From assembly GCF_019049245.1 (NCBI RefSeq), contig NZ_JAGMUK010000059.1, positions 14,808-78,807 on the forward strand: DNA of 64,000 nt, written 5' to 3'. The first letter of the stretch is position 1, and each line of letters begins with the position of its first letter. Positions 52,881 through 63,568 of the stretch are shown here, piece after piece. Origin of the DNA: Streptomyces sp. AC555_RSS877 (GTDB lineage: Bacteria; Actinomycetota; Actinomycetes; Streptomycetales; Streptomycetaceae). Position numbers and translations under genes: made by a program. The notes under the pieces are model-generated. The model was not told where the DNA came from. It saw only the letters and a list, made by a program, of their open reading frames with translations, and searched no databases.

Positions 52881-54038
52881 ATGGCCCCGCGACTGCCCCG
52901 GCCGCACCGCTTCGACGTGTGCGTCGCCGTCACCGGACTGCTCTGCGGTGTGCTGGTGTGGGCGCTCGGCCTGTACTCCAACCCCGGACGGGCCCTGCCC
53001 GGAGTGTGGGTGCTGGCACCGCTCGCCGTGATGTCCGCGCTGGAGCTGCTGCGCCGGACCAGGCCCCAGCTGGCCGTGTCCCTCGGGACCGTCATGCTGG
53101 TCGCCGACCAGTTCACCCGCGGCAACATCGTCACGGTGACCATGTACACGGACCTGATGTACGCGGCCGCCCTGTACGGCAGCCCGGCCGCCGCCCGCCG
53201 CCTCCCCATCACCACGGGACTGGTCACGGTGGGCGTGACGATCGGGTTCGTGGCCTGGTGGCGGGTGCCGGAGGCGCTGCTCATCGGGTTCGTGACCGGC
53301 GTGGTGTCCTTCGCCCCGGCCGCCACCGGCGCACTGGTCCGCTCGCACCGCGACGCCGCCGACACGGCCCGGCTGCGCGCCGACCAGACCGCGCTGCTCG
53401 CCGAGATGGACCGCTCCCAGGCGGTAGTCGCCGAGCGCTCCCGGATGGCCCGCGAACTGCACGACCTGGTCGCGGGCCATCTCTCCGCGATCGCCATCCA
53501 CTCCACGGCCGCGCTCTCCCTGAACGACCCGGTGACCTCCCGGGAGGCGCTCGGCGTCATCCGCGAGAACAGCGTCGAAGGGCTGGCCGAGATGCGGCGG
53601 CTCATCGGCATCCTGCGCGACAGCAGCGGCGACCTCGAACCGGCCGCGGCCCCCACCCTCGACGGACTCGGCTCCCTGGTCGAGGGCGCCCGCTCCAACG
53701 GCCTCGACGTCAGCCTCGACGCCGAGTACGGCTCGCTGCCGGCGCCGGTCGAACTCGCCGCGTACCGCATCGTCCAGGAGTCCCTGACCAACGCCCTCAA
53801 ACACGCCTGTCCCGGCCGCGTCACCGTGACGCTCGCCCAGCGGGACGGCTCGCTGAACGTCGCGGTCACCAGCCCGTACGGCGACCGGGACGGCCCGCGC
53901 GCGCCGGGCTCGGGCGCCGGGCTGGTCGGCATGCGGGAGCGGACGGCGCTGCTGGGCGGCACGTTCGAGGCCGGGCCCGAGGGCACGTCCTGGACCGTAC
54001 GCGCCACGCTTCCCCTCACCGAAGGAGACTCCGCATGA
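52881..54038 (+). CDS. Sensor histidine kinase, NarL/DesK type (HisKA_3)
   Basis: 385 aa. Four to five membrane helices fill residues about 12-155 without a large external domain. The dimerisation helix has phospho-acceptor His194 in SRMARELHDLVAGHLSAIAI, and the ATPase part shows QESLTNALKHACPGR and GAGLVGMRERTALLGG. ATG 52881. It overlaps the regulator by 4 bp. The input is unknown; a membrane-state sensor is typical for this topology. Confidence 0.88.
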   Translation: MAPRLPRPHRFDVCVAVTGLLCGVLVWALGLYSNPGRALPGVWVLAPLAVMSALELLRRTRPQLAVSLGTVMLVADQFTRGNIVTVTMYTDLMYAAALYGSPAAARRLPITTGLVTVGVTIGFVAWWRVPEALLIGFVTGVVSFAPAATGALVRSHRDAADTARLRADQTALLAEMDRSQAVVAERSRMARELHDLVAGHLSAIAIHSTAALSLNDPVTSREALGVIRENSVEGLAEMRRLIGILRDSSGDLEPAAAPTLDGLGSLVEGARSNGLDVSLDAEYGSLPAPVELAAYRIVQESLTNALKHACPGRVTVTLAQRDGSLNVAVTSPYGDRDGPRAPGSGAGLVGMRERTALLGGTFEAGPEGTSWTVRATLPLTEGDSA

Positions 54039-54685
54039 GCCGATCCGTCCGGGTCCTCGTCGCCGAGGACCAGTCCGCCGTCCGCGCCGGACTCGTCCTC
54101 ATTCTGCGCAGCGCTTCCGACATCGAGGTGGTCGGCGAGGCCGCGGACGGCGAGCAGGCGGTGGTGCTGGCCCGCGAGCTGCGGCCCGACCTGGTGCTGA
54201 TGGACATTCAGATGCCGCGTCTTGACGGGGTGTCGGCGACCCGGCAGGTCGTCGCGGAGGGCCTCGCCGACGTGCTGGTGCTGACCACCTTCGACCTCGA
54301 CGAGTACGTGTTCGGCGCACTGCGGGCGGGGGCCGCCGGGTTCCTGCTGAAGAACACGGAGGCGAAGGACCTCATCGAAGCCGTCCGCACGGTCGCCAGG
54401 GGCGAGGGCATCGTCGCACCGGCCGTCACCCGGCGCCTGATCGCCGAGTTCGCGGCGAAGCCGGTACGGGCGCCCGGAGCCGACCCGGCGATCCTCGACT
54501 CCCTCACCCGCCGGGAGCGCGAGGTGCTGTCCTGCCTCGGCGAAGGGATGTCCAACGCCGGCATCGCGGACCGCCTCGACATGGCCGAGGCCACGGTGAA
54601 GACGCACGTCAGCCGACTGCTGGGGAAGCTGGAGCTGCGCAGCCGGGTCCAAGCAGCCGTGCTGGCACAGGAGTTGGGGATCTGA
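54035..54685 (+). CDS. NarL/LuxR-family response regulator
   Basis: 216 aa. Receiver domain with phospho-acceptor Asp57 in DLVLMDIQMP, Thr/Thr at 84-85 and Lys106 in FLLKNTEA. LuxR-type HTH at about 150-212 (TRREREVLSCLGEGMSNAGI, EATVKTHVSRLLGKL). Coupled to the kinase (ATGA). Its stop is 16 bp before the first direct repeat of the chitinase promoter; in S. plicatus and S. coelicolor a kinase/regulator pair likewise precedes this chitinase. Confidence 0.9.
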   Translation: MSRSVRVLVAEDQSAVRAGLVLILRSASDIEVVGEAADGEQAVVLARELRPDLVLMDIQMPRLDGVSATRQVVAEGLADVLVLTTFDLDEYVFGALRAGAAGFLLKNTEAKDLIEAVRTVARGEGIVAPAVTRRLIAEFAAKPVRAPGADPAILDSLTRREREVLSCLGEGMSNAGIADRLDMAEATVKTHVSRLLGKLELRSRVQAAVLAQELGI

Positions 54686-54699
54686 CCGACCAGCACCTT

Positions 54700-54743
54700 A
54701 CTGGTCCAGACCTCTTGACCGATGGTCCAGACCTTTCTATTCT
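54700..54743 (+). promoter_or_regulatory. chiC promoter with two TGGTCCAGACCT direct repeats
   Basis: TGGTCCAGACCT occurs at 54702-54713 and 54723-54734, 21 bp apart, flanking TTGACC (54715-54720); a 17-bp spacer leads to TATTCT (54738-54743). These direct repeats are the ones known from Streptomyces chitinase promoters for chitin induction and glucose repression, and resemble DasR boxes. Confidence 0.88.
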
Positions 54744-54800
54744 CGCGGCACCGTGGGCGTGAAGGCTCAGTCGCGCCCCCAACCCCCGAGGAGGCGCAGC

Positions 54801-56621
<1,821 letters not shown>

Positions 56622-56647
56622 AAAAGTTCGCCAGGCGACGTTGACGC

Positions 56648-56716
56648 TCCCCCAGACCTCGTCCGGGGGGACCCCCACCCAGCGAGTGAATGCGGCTACG
56701 CCACATTCACTCGCTG
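56648..56716. terminator. Two hairpins between chiC and the DUF2550 gene
   Basis: A CCCCCAGACC...GGGGGGACCCCCA stretch (56649-56677) is followed by a perfect stem, CAGCGAGTGAATG (56680-56692) with CATTCACTCGCTG (56704-56716). The second stem spans the DUF2550 stop codon. The two genes converge here, so both strands can use them. Confidence 0.75.
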
Positions 56717-57142
56717 TCCGGGCGGGGCTGCCTCCAGCCACGCGAGGAAACCGGTCAGCGCGTCCTCGCTCATGGCGAGCTCGAGTCGCGTGCCCCGGTG
56801 CAGACAGGTCAGGATGATCGCGTCGGAGAGCAGCGCCAGCTCCTCCTCGCCCTCGGGAAGGCGGCGGCCGGCCACCTCGATCAGGGAGCGTTCCAGGACG
56901 CGGCGCGGACGGTAGGCGTAGGAGAAGACGCGGTACCACTCGACGCGGTCGCCGTTGTAGCGGGCGACGCCGTAGCTCCAGCCCTTGCCGCTGGTGTCCG
57001 GCTTCTCGGAGACGTCCCAGCGCAGGGAACAGTCGAAGGTGCCGCCGGAGCGCTGGATGAGCCTGCGACGCAGGCCGAAGACGAACAGCCCCAGTGCCAC
57101 CAGGACCACGACGATTCCGCACACAGTCAGAGCGAGGACCAT
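56696..57142 (-). CDS. DUF2550 membrane-anchored protein
   Basis: 148 aa. One N-terminal helix (ALTVCGIVVVLVALGLFVFG) and a soluble domain with RRRLIQRSGGTFDCSLRWD and GKGWSYGVARYNGDRVEWYR, as in the DUF2550 family found beside atpC in actinobacteria. ATG 57142 is preferred over GTG 57148 because of AGGAGG spacing. The last codons lie inside an inverted repeat. Function unknown. Confidence 0.82.
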   Translation of the reverse strand: MVLALTVCGIVVVLVALGLFVFGLRRRLIQRSGGTFDCSLRWDVSEKPDTSGKGWSYGVARYNGDRVEWYRVFSYAYRPRRVLERSLIEVAGRRLPEGEEELALLSDAIILTCLHRGTRLELAMSEDALTGFLAWLEAAPPGQRVNVA

Positions 57143-57211
57143 CGACACCGACCTCCTCGTCTCCTAAGTACCCGAAATAGGTAACGGAACGGAAAAATCA
57201 TCCGTATCTGC

Positions 57212-57259
57212 CTCAGCCGCGGTCGGCTCCGGATTGCTCCGGTGCCGGCCGCGGCTGAG
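57212..57259 (-). terminator. Terminator of the atp operon
   Basis: CTCAGCCGCGG (57212-57222) pairs with CCGCGGCTGAG (57249-57259), with extra pairing inside. On the minus strand a TTTTT tract follows about 15 nt later. Confidence 0.75.
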
Positions 57260-57284
57260 TGACGTCATCGCATCCGCGCTGGGG

Positions 57285-57659
57285 TCAGCGCGCCGCCGCC
57301 GCACGCAGTCGAACGTCCGCGCGACGCTCGGCGTGGGCGTCGCCCTCCGCCTTCGCGCGCTCGAGCTCGCGCTCCGCGCTCTGGACGTCGATCTCGTCCG
57401 ACAGCTCGGCGATCTCGGCCAGCAGCGACAGTTTGTTGTCGGCGAACGAGATGAAACCGCCGTGCACCGCGGCGACGACCGTTCCACCGTCACTCGTACG
57501 GATGGTCACCGGGCCCGACTCCAGCACACCGAGCAGCGGCTGGTGACCGGGCATGACGCCGATGTCGCCGGACGTGGTGCGCGCGACGACCAGGGTGGCC
57601 TCGCCGGACCAGACCTCTCGGTCGGCCGCGACCAGCGCGACGTGCAGCTCAGCAGCCAA
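57285..57659 (-). CDS. atpC: ATP synthase epsilon subunit
   Basis: 124 aa, the length recalled for S. coelicolor AtpC. ELHVALVAADREVWSGEATL and the conserved GDIGVMPGHQPLLGVLESGP identify the F1 epsilon chain, which couples the rotor and inhibits hydrolysis. The start is TTG 57659 with GAGGAG upstream, a weak initiation codon. It is separated from atpD by 115 bp containing two hairpins. Confidence 0.95.
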   Translation of the reverse strand: MAAELHVALVAADREVWSGEATLVVARTTSGDIGVMPGHQPLLGVLESGPVTIRTSDGGTVVAAVHGGFISFADNKLSLLAEIAELSDEIDVQSAERELERAKAEGDAHAERRADVRLRAAAAR

Positions 57660-57677
57660 GGTGGCTCCTCGGGTCAC

Positions 57678-57753
57678 CACCCGGCGGGTCTGCCGGGTGT
57701 TGGTTACAAGTCTAGTAGGCGTGCGAGAGGGGGCGGGACGCGCCCGCCCCCTC
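57678..57753 (-). other. Two intercistronic hairpins between atpD and atpC
   Basis: GAGGGGGCGGG (57727-57737) pairs with CCCGCCCCCTC (57743-57753), and CACCCGGC (57678-57685) pairs with GCCGGGTG (57692-57699). Neither is followed by a U-tract, so they are more likely processing or stability elements than full terminators. Confidence 0.6.
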
Positions 57754-57774
57754 AGACGAACTCAGCGCTCCGGG

Positions 57775-59211
57775 TCAGGAGACGCCCAGGTCCTTCGCGT
57801 TCTTCTTCAGGTCCTCGATACCACCGCACAGGAAGAACGCCTGCTCCGGGAAGTGGTCGTACTCGCCGTCGATGATCGAGTTGAAGGCCGCGATCGACTC
57901 GTCCAGCGGGACGTCCGACCCGTCGACGCCGGTGAACTGCTTGGCGACGTGGGTGTTCTGGGACAGGAAGCGCTCCACACGACGGGCGCGGTGGACGGTG
58001 AGCTTGTCCTCCTCGCCCAGCTCGTCGATACCGAGGATCGCGATGATGTCCTGCAGGTCCTTGTACTTCTGAAGGACCGACTTGACGCGCATCGCGGCCG
58101 CGTAGTGGTCCGCCGCGATGTAGCGGGGGTCCAGGATGCGGGACGTGGAGTCCAGCGGGTCCACGGCCGGGTAGATGCCCTTCTCGGAGATCGGACGGGA
58201 CAGAACCGTCGTCGCGTCGAGGTGGGCGAAGGTGGTGGCCGGGGCCGGGTCGGTCAGGTCGTCCGCGGGGACGTAGATCGCCTGCATCGAGGTGATCGAG
58301 TGACCACGGGTCGAGGTGATGCGCTCCTGGAGGAGACCCATCTCGTCGGCCAGGTTCGGCTGGTAACCCACCGCGGAGGGCATCCGGCCGAGCAGGGTCG
58401 AGACCTCGGAACCGGCCTGGGTGAAGCGGAAGATGTTGTCGATGAAGAACAGCACGTCCTGCTTCTGCACATCGCGGAAGTACTCCGCCATGGTCAGACC
58501 GGCCAGGGCCACGCGCAGACGGGTGCCCGGGGGCTCGTCCATCTGACCGAAGACCAGGGCGGTCTTGTCGATGACGCCGGACTCCGACATCTCCTCGATG
58601 AGGTCGTTGCCCTCACGGGTGCGCTCGCCGACACCGGCGAACACGGAGACACCGTCGTGGTTGTTGGCGACGCGGTAGATCATCTCCTGGATGAGCACCG
58701 TCTTGCCGACGCCGGCACCGCCGAACAGACCGATCTTTCCACCCTTGACGTACGGGGTGAGAAGGTCGATGACCTTGACGCCGGTCTCGAACATCTCGGT
58801 CTTCGACTCGAGCTCGTCGAAGCGCGGGGCCTTGCGGTGGATGGACCAGCGCTCGCCCTCGTACTGCTCGTCGACGTTCAGCACCTCACCGAGGGTGTTG
58901 AACACCTTGCCCTTGGTGAAGTCGCCGACCGGAACGGTGATGCCGTTGCCGGTGTCGGTGACCGGGGCCTGGCGGACCAGACCGTCGGTGGGCTGCATCG
59001 AGATCGTGCGGACCAGGCCGTCACCCAGGTGCTGGGCGACCTCCAGGGTCAGCGTCTTCTTCTCGCCGTCCTGGGCCGGGTCGGCCACCTCGACGTGCAG
59101 AGCGTTGTAGATCTCCGGCATCGCGTCGACGGGGAACTCCACGTCGACGACCGGGCCGATGACCCGGGCGACGCGGCCCGTGGCAACGGCCGTCTCAACT
59201 GTCGTCGTCAT
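57775..59211 (-). CDS. atpD: ATP synthase beta subunit
   Basis: 478 aa catalytic F1 subunit. P-loop GGAGVGKTVLIQEMI, catalytic VGERTREGNDL and FIDNIFRFTQAGSEVS, plus the GYQPNLADEMG motif. ATG 59211 shares its A with the atpG stop (TAATG), so it is translationally coupled. Confidence 0.98.
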   Translation of the reverse strand: MTTTVETAVATGRVARVIGPVVDVEFPVDAMPEIYNALHVEVADPAQDGEKKTLTLEVAQHLGDGLVRTISMQPTDGLVRQAPVTDTGNGITVPVGDFTKGKVFNTLGEVLNVDEQYEGERWSIHRKAPRFDELESKTEMFETGVKVIDLLTPYVKGGKIGLFGGAGVGKTVLIQEMIYRVANNHDGVSVFAGVGERTREGNDLIEEMSESGVIDKTALVFGQMDEPPGTRLRVALAGLTMAEYFRDVQKQDVLFFIDNIFRFTQAGSEVSTLLGRMPSAVGYQPNLADEMGLLQERITSTRGHSITSMQAIYVPADDLTDPAPATTFAHLDATTVLSRPISEKGIYPAVDPLDSTSRILDPRYIAADHYAAAMRVKSVLQKYKDLQDIIAILGIDELGEEDKLTVHRARRVERFLSQNTHVAKQFTGVDGSDVPLDESIAAFNSIIDGEYDHFPEQAFFLCGGIEDLKKNAKDLGVS

Positions 59212-60125
59212 TACCTGTCACTCCCCGCGGACGCGTCGGCCAAGGCTGCGGAGCCACCGACGATCTCGCTGATTTCCTGGGTGATTTCGGCCTGGCGGGC
59301 CGCGTTGGCAAGTCGGGAGAGCGTGGTGATCAGGTCTCCCGCGTTGTCGGTGGCCGACTTCATCGCGCGGCGCGTGGCGGCGTGCTTGGAGGCGGCCGAC
59401 TGGAGCAGCGCGTTGTAGATACGGCTTTCGACGTACCGCGGCAGAAGGGCGTCGAGGACGTCCTCCGCCGACGGCTCGAAGTCGTACAGCGGAAGGATCT
59501 CGCCCTGGGGCGCTTCCTCCGCGACCTCTTCGAGGCGCAGCGGCAGCAATCGGCTGTCGATCGCGGTCTGCGTCATCATCGAGACGAACTCGGTGTAGAC
59601 GATGTGGAGTTCGTCCACGCCGCCCTCGGCCGTGTCCTTCTCGATGGCCTCGATCAGCGGACCCGCGACCTTCTTCGCGTCCGCGTAGGTGGGCTGGTCG
59701 GTGAAACCCGACCACGACTCCGCGACCTTGCGCTCGCGGAAGTTGTAGTGGGCCAGACCGCGGCGGCCGACGATGTACGTGTCGACCTCCTTGCCCTCGG
59801 CCTCGAGACGGGCGGTCAGCAGCTCCGCCGCCTTGATGGCGTTGGAGTTGAAGGCGCCGGCCAGTCCGCGGTCGCTCGTGAGGAGCAGCACCGCGGAACG
59901 GCTCGCCGTCTCCGCCTCCGTCGTCAGCGGGTGCTTGGTGTTCGAACCGGTGCCGACCGCCGTGACCGCGCGGGTGAGCTCGGTCGCGTACGGCGTGGAG
60001 GCCGCCACCTTGCGCTGCGCCTTGACGACGCGCGAGGCGGCGATCATCTCCATCGCCTTGGTGATCTTCTTGGTCGCGGTGACGGATCGGATGCGACGCT
60101 TGTAGACCCGGAGCTGGGCTCCCAT
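59211..60125 (-). CDS. atpG: ATP synthase gamma subunit
   Basis: 304 aa. Central rotor stalk. N-terminal QLRVYKRRIRSVTATKKITK and C-terminal helix ARQAEITQEISEIVGGSAAL are family signatures. ATG 60125 lies 20 bp after atpA, and its stop overlaps the atpD start. Confidence 0.97.
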   Translation of the reverse strand: MGAQLRVYKRRIRSVTATKKITKAMEMIAASRVVKAQRKVAASTPYATELTRAVTAVGTGSNTKHPLTTEAETASRSAVLLLTSDRGLAGAFNSNAIKAAELLTARLEAEGKEVDTYIVGRRGLAHYNFRERKVAESWSGFTDQPTYADAKKVAGPLIEAIEKDTAEGGVDELHIVYTEFVSMMTQTAIDSRLLPLRLEEVAEEAPQGEILPLYDFEPSAEDVLDALLPRYVESRIYNALLQSAASKHAATRRAMKSATDNAGDLITTLSRLANAARQAEITQEISEIVGGSAALADASAGSDR

Positions 60126-60145
60126 GAGTCAGGTCCCTTCCTACG

Positions 60146-61741
60146 TCACTTGGAGACGTTGACGGACGGAGCGTCCTCGCCGAGCAGCTTGCCGTCCGAG
60201 GTCTCGAACTGCTTCTTGAAGTCGGCGATGGCGTCGGCGATGGCCGTCAGCGTGTCGTCGGACATCTTGCCGCCCTCCTTGATGGAGGTCATGAGGCCCT
60301 GCTCCTTGCGGTGCAGGTACTCCAGGAGCTCCTTCTCGAAGCGGCGGATGTCGGCGACCGGTACGTCGTCCATCTTGCCGGTGGTGCCGGCCCAGACGGA
60401 GACGACCTGGTCCTCGGTCGGCATCGGCTGGTACTGAGCCTGCTTGAGCAGCTCGACCAGTCGCTGACCGCGCTCCAGCTGCGACTTCGACGCGGCGTCC
60501 AGGTCGGAACCGAAGGCGGCGAACGCCTCCAGCTCACGGAACTGGGCGAGGTCCAGACGCAGACGGCCGGAGACCTGCTTCATCGCCTTGTGCTGCGCGG
60601 AACCACCGACTCGGGAGACGGAGATACCGACGTTCAGCGCGGGACGCTGACCGGCGTTGAACAGGTCCGACTCCAGGAAGCACTGGCCGTCGGTGATGGA
60701 GATGACGTTGGTCGGGATGAACGCCGAGACGTCGTTGGCCTTGGTCTCGACGATCGGCAGACCCGTCATCGAACCGGCGCCCAGCTCGTCGGAGAGCTTC
60801 GCGCAGCGCTCCAGCAGACGGGAGTGCAGGTAGAAGACGTCACCCGGGTAGGCCTCACGGCCCGGCGGGCGGCGCAGCAGCAGCGACACGGCGCGGTAGG
60901 CGTCGGCCTGCTTCGACAGGTCGTCGAAGATGATCAGGACGTGCTTGCCCTCGTACATCCACTGCTGGCCGATGGCCGAGCCGGTGTACGGCGCCAGGTA
61001 CTTGAAGCCGGCCGGGTCGGACGCCGGGGCGGCGACGATGGTCGTGTACTCCAGCGCGCCGGCCTCGTCGAGGGCGCCACGCACGGAGGCGATGGTCGAG
61101 CCCTTCTGACCGATGGCGACGTAGACGCAGCGGACCTGCTTCTTCGGGTCGCCGGAGCGCCAGTTGTCACGCTGGTTGATGATCGTGTCGACGGCCAGGG
61201 CGGTCTTGCCGGTCTGGCGGTCGCCGATGACCAGCTGACGCTGGCCACGGCCGATCGGGGTCATCGCGTCGACGGCCTTGTAGCCGGTCTCCATCGGCTC
61301 GTGCACCGACTTACGGGCCATGACGCCCGGGGCCTGCAGCTCGAGGGCGCGTCGGCCGCTGGTCTCGATCTCGCCGAGGCCGTCGATCGGGTTGCCGAGC
61401 GGGTCGACCACGCGGCCGAGGTAGCCCTCGCCGACGGCCACGGACAGGACCTCGCCGGTGCGGGTGACCGGCTGGCCTTCCTCGATGCCATTGAACTCGC
61501 CGAGGACGACGGCACCGATCTCGCGCTCTTCGAGGTTCAGCGCGAGGCCGAGGGTGCCGTCCTCGAACTTCAGCAGCTCGTTCGCCATGGCCGAGGGCAG
61601 GCCCTCGATCTTGGCGATACCGTCGCCGGCGACGGTGACCGTTCCGACCTCCTCGCGCGAGGCCGCGTCCGGCTGGTACGACTGGACGAAGTTCTCCAGC
61701 GCGTCCCGGATCTCCTCCGGCCGGATCGTGAGCTCCGCCAT
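60146..61741 (-). CDS. atpA: ATP synthase alpha subunit
   Basis: 531 aa F1 subunit with P-loop GDRQTGKTALAVDT and the regulatory-site IGQKGSTIASV; ALPRL-like catalytic interface residues are conserved. ATG 61741. Upstream lies a 123-bp gap with two hairpins after atpH, so its translation is independent of atpH. Confidence 0.98.
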   Translation of the reverse strand: MAELTIRPEEIRDALENFVQSYQPDAASREEVGTVTVAGDGIAKIEGLPSAMANELLKFEDGTLGLALNLEEREIGAVVLGEFNGIEEGQPVTRTGEVLSVAVGEGYLGRVVDPLGNPIDGLGEIETSGRRALELQAPGVMARKSVHEPMETGYKAVDAMTPIGRGQRQLVIGDRQTGKTALAVDTIINQRDNWRSGDPKKQVRCVYVAIGQKGSTIASVRGALDEAGALEYTTIVAAPASDPAGFKYLAPYTGSAIGQQWMYEGKHVLIIFDDLSKQADAYRAVSLLLRRPPGREAYPGDVFYLHSRLLERCAKLSDELGAGSMTGLPIVETKANDVSAFIPTNVISITDGQCFLESDLFNAGQRPALNVGISVSRVGGSAQHKAMKQVSGRLRLDLAQFRELEAFAAFGSDLDAASKSQLERGQRLVELLKQAQYQPMPTEDQVVSVWAGTTGKMDDVPVADIRRFEKELLEYLHRKEQGLMTSIKEGGKMSDDTLTAIADAIADFKKQFETSDGKLLGEDAPSVNVSK

Positions 61742-61788
61742 CTGGGTTCCCTGCTCTCCTTGTTGGGCCCGAAGTTTCACTTTGGGGT

Positions 61789-61835
61789 CTGGGGGCGACC
61801 CCCAGGATTCTTCTGCACGGCCCAACACGGGCCGT
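61789..61835 (-). other. Two hairpins between atpH and atpA
   Basis: CTGGGGG/CCCCCAG (61789-61795 and 61799-61805) and ACGGCCC/GGGCCGT (61817-61823 and 61829-61835) lie in the gap. They resemble those between atpD and atpC and could set the abundance of the atpAGD portion of the message. Confidence 0.6.
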
Positions 61836-61864
61836 AATAAGTACGTACTGCTATGAAGTTGCTG

Positions 61865-62680
61865 CTAGCTCGCCAGTCGGCGGCCGGCGTCCTCGATACG
61901 GTCCGCGACGGAGCCGTTGATGACTTCGTCACCGACCTGCACCCGGATCCCGCCGAGGACCTCGGGGTCCACGTCGAGGTTGAGGTGCATCGTGCGGCCG
62001 TAGAGCTTCGCGAGGGCGGCACCCAGGCGCTGCTTCTGCTGGTCGCTCAGCGGTACCGCCGAGGTGACGACGGCCACCATGCGGTCCCGGCGCTCGGCGG
62101 CGAGCTTGGACAGGGACTCCAGTCCCGCTTCCAGGCTACGTCCCCGCGGCGCGGTCACAAGGCGTGTCACCAGACGCTCGGTGGTCGGGGCGGCCCGGCC
62201 GCCGAGCAGGCTGCGCAGCAGCTCGCTCTTCGCCGAGGCGCCCGCCTTGCGGTTGGTCAGCGCGGCGCGCAGCTCGGTGGCCGAGGCGACGATCCGGCCG
62301 AACCGGAACAGCTCGTCCTCGACGCTGTCGAGCTTGCCCGCCTTCTGCGCGGCGGTGAGGTCGGCGAGCGCCGCCAGCTCCTCCAGGGCGTCCACCAGGT
62401 CACGCGACTGCGACCAGCGGGAACGCACCAGGCCGGACACCAGGTCGACGGTCTGACCGCCGACCTGGGAGCCGAGCAGGCGCTGGGCCAGTTCGGCCTT
62501 GGACTCTCCGGACTGCGCCGGGTCGGTCAGGACCCGACGCAGCGACACCTCGCGGTGCAGCAGCGCGGTGACGGCGGCCAGCTCGTCGGCGAGCGAGCCG
62601 GCGTCCACGGACGTGGAGTCCGTCAGCGCGTCGAGACGCTCGCGTGCGGCTGCCAGGGCCTCGCGGCTCGCTCCGTTCAT
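61865..62680 (-). CDS. atpH: ATP synthase delta subunit
   Basis: 271 aa, longer than the roughly 180 aa of E. coli because of an extra N-terminal helical part, as in other actinobacteria. The C-terminal OSCP domain ends DPEVLGGIRVQVGDEVINGS. ATG 62680 overlaps the atpF stop by 4 bp. Confidence 0.95.
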   Translation of the reverse strand: MNGASREALAAARERLDALTDSTSVDAGSLADELAAVTALLHREVSLRRVLTDPAQSGESKAELAQRLLGSQVGGQTVDLVSGLVRSRWSQSRDLVDALEELAALADLTAAQKAGKLDSVEDELFRFGRIVASATELRAALTNRKAGASAKSELLRSLLGGRAAPTTERLVTRLVTAPRGRSLEAGLESLSKLAAERRDRMVAVVTSAVPLSDQQKQRLGAALAKLYGRTMHLNLDVDPEVLGGIRVQVGDEVINGSVADRIEDAGRRLAS

Positions 62681-63228
62681 CGCGTGGCCTCGGCCTTCTC
62701 CTCAAGCTCACCGAGGAAGCGGTCGATCACACGGCTCTGCCGGGCGTGGTCCTCGAGGGACTCGCCGACGAGCTTGCCCGCCAGGTCGGTCGCGAGCTTG
62801 CCGACGTCCTGGCGCAGCGCGGACGCGGCGGCCTTGCGGTCGGCCTCGATCTGGGCGTGACCGGCGGCGACGATCTCCTCGCGCTGCCGCTGGCCTTCCG
62901 CGCGCATCTCGGCGATGAGCGTGGCGCCCTGCTCCTGCGCCTCCTGGCGCAGCCGCGCGGCCTCGTGGCGGGCCTCGGCGAGCTGAGCCTTGTACTGCTC
63001 AAGGACGCTCTGGGCCTCGGTCTGTGCGGCCTCGGCCTTCTCGATACCGCCCTCGATGGCCTCGCGACGCTCTTCCAGAACCTTGTTGATGGTCGGGAGG
63101 AGCTTCTTGGCGAGGAAGCCGAAGACGATGACGAAAGCGATGAGGCCGATGACAACTTCCGGCCACGGCGGGATGAGGGGGTTCTCCTTCTCACCCTCAG
63201 CCGCCAGGAAAACCAGGGCGGATGTCAC
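62677..63228 (-). CDS. atpF: ATP synthase b subunit
   Basis: 183 aa. One TM helix (EVVIGLIAFVIVFGFLAKKL) followed by a long coiled-coil stator. GTG 63228. The only Shine-Dalgarno-like sequence, GAAAGG, forms the 3' arm of a 6-bp hairpin (63236-63250), which may limit initiation. Confidence 0.95.
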   Translation of the reverse strand: MTSALVFLAAEGEKENPLIPPWPEVVIGLIAFVIVFGFLAKKLLPTINKVLEERREAIEGGIEKAEAAQTEAQSVLEQYKAQLAEARHEAARLRQEAQEQGATLIAEMRAEGQRQREEIVAAGHAQIEADRKAAASALRQDVGKLATDLAGKLVGESLEDHARQSRVIDRFLGELEEKAEATR

Positions 63229-63270
63229 ATCAGTGCCTTTCGTCGAAAGGGTCGGTCGTCAGGGTTCGTC

Positions 63271-63492
63271 TTAGTAGACGAACGGCATGACGAGACCGAT
63301 CAGGGCGAGCGCCTCACAGAACGCGAAGCCCAGGATCTGGTTGGCGCGGATGAGGCCGGCCGCCTCGGGCTGGCGGGCGAGGGCCTGGGTGCCGTTACCG
63401 AAGATGATGCCAACGCCGACGCCGGGGCCGATGGCCGCAAGACCGTAACCGACGGAACCGAGGTCACCGGTGACAGCAGCAAGGTTGGACAT
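63271..63492 (-). CDS. atpE: ATP synthase c subunit
   Basis: 73 aa proteolipid hairpin: GYGLAAIGPGVGVGIIFGNG, the RQPE loop and the proton-carrying Glu60 in FAFCEALALIG. ATG 63492. A CCGGTGG/CCACCGG hairpin (63518-63538) lies in the 76-bp gap before it. Confidence 0.97.
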   Translation of the reverse strand: MSNLAAVTGDLGSVGYGLAAIGPGVGVGIIFGNGTQALARQPEAAGLIRANQILGFAFCEALALIGLVMPFVY

Positions 63493-63568
63493 GCCAGTTC
63501 TTCCTTCTCTTTACGGACCGGTGGGGGTTGGCCACCGGACGACTCTGGGGGTTCGAAAAGCGGGGTGC

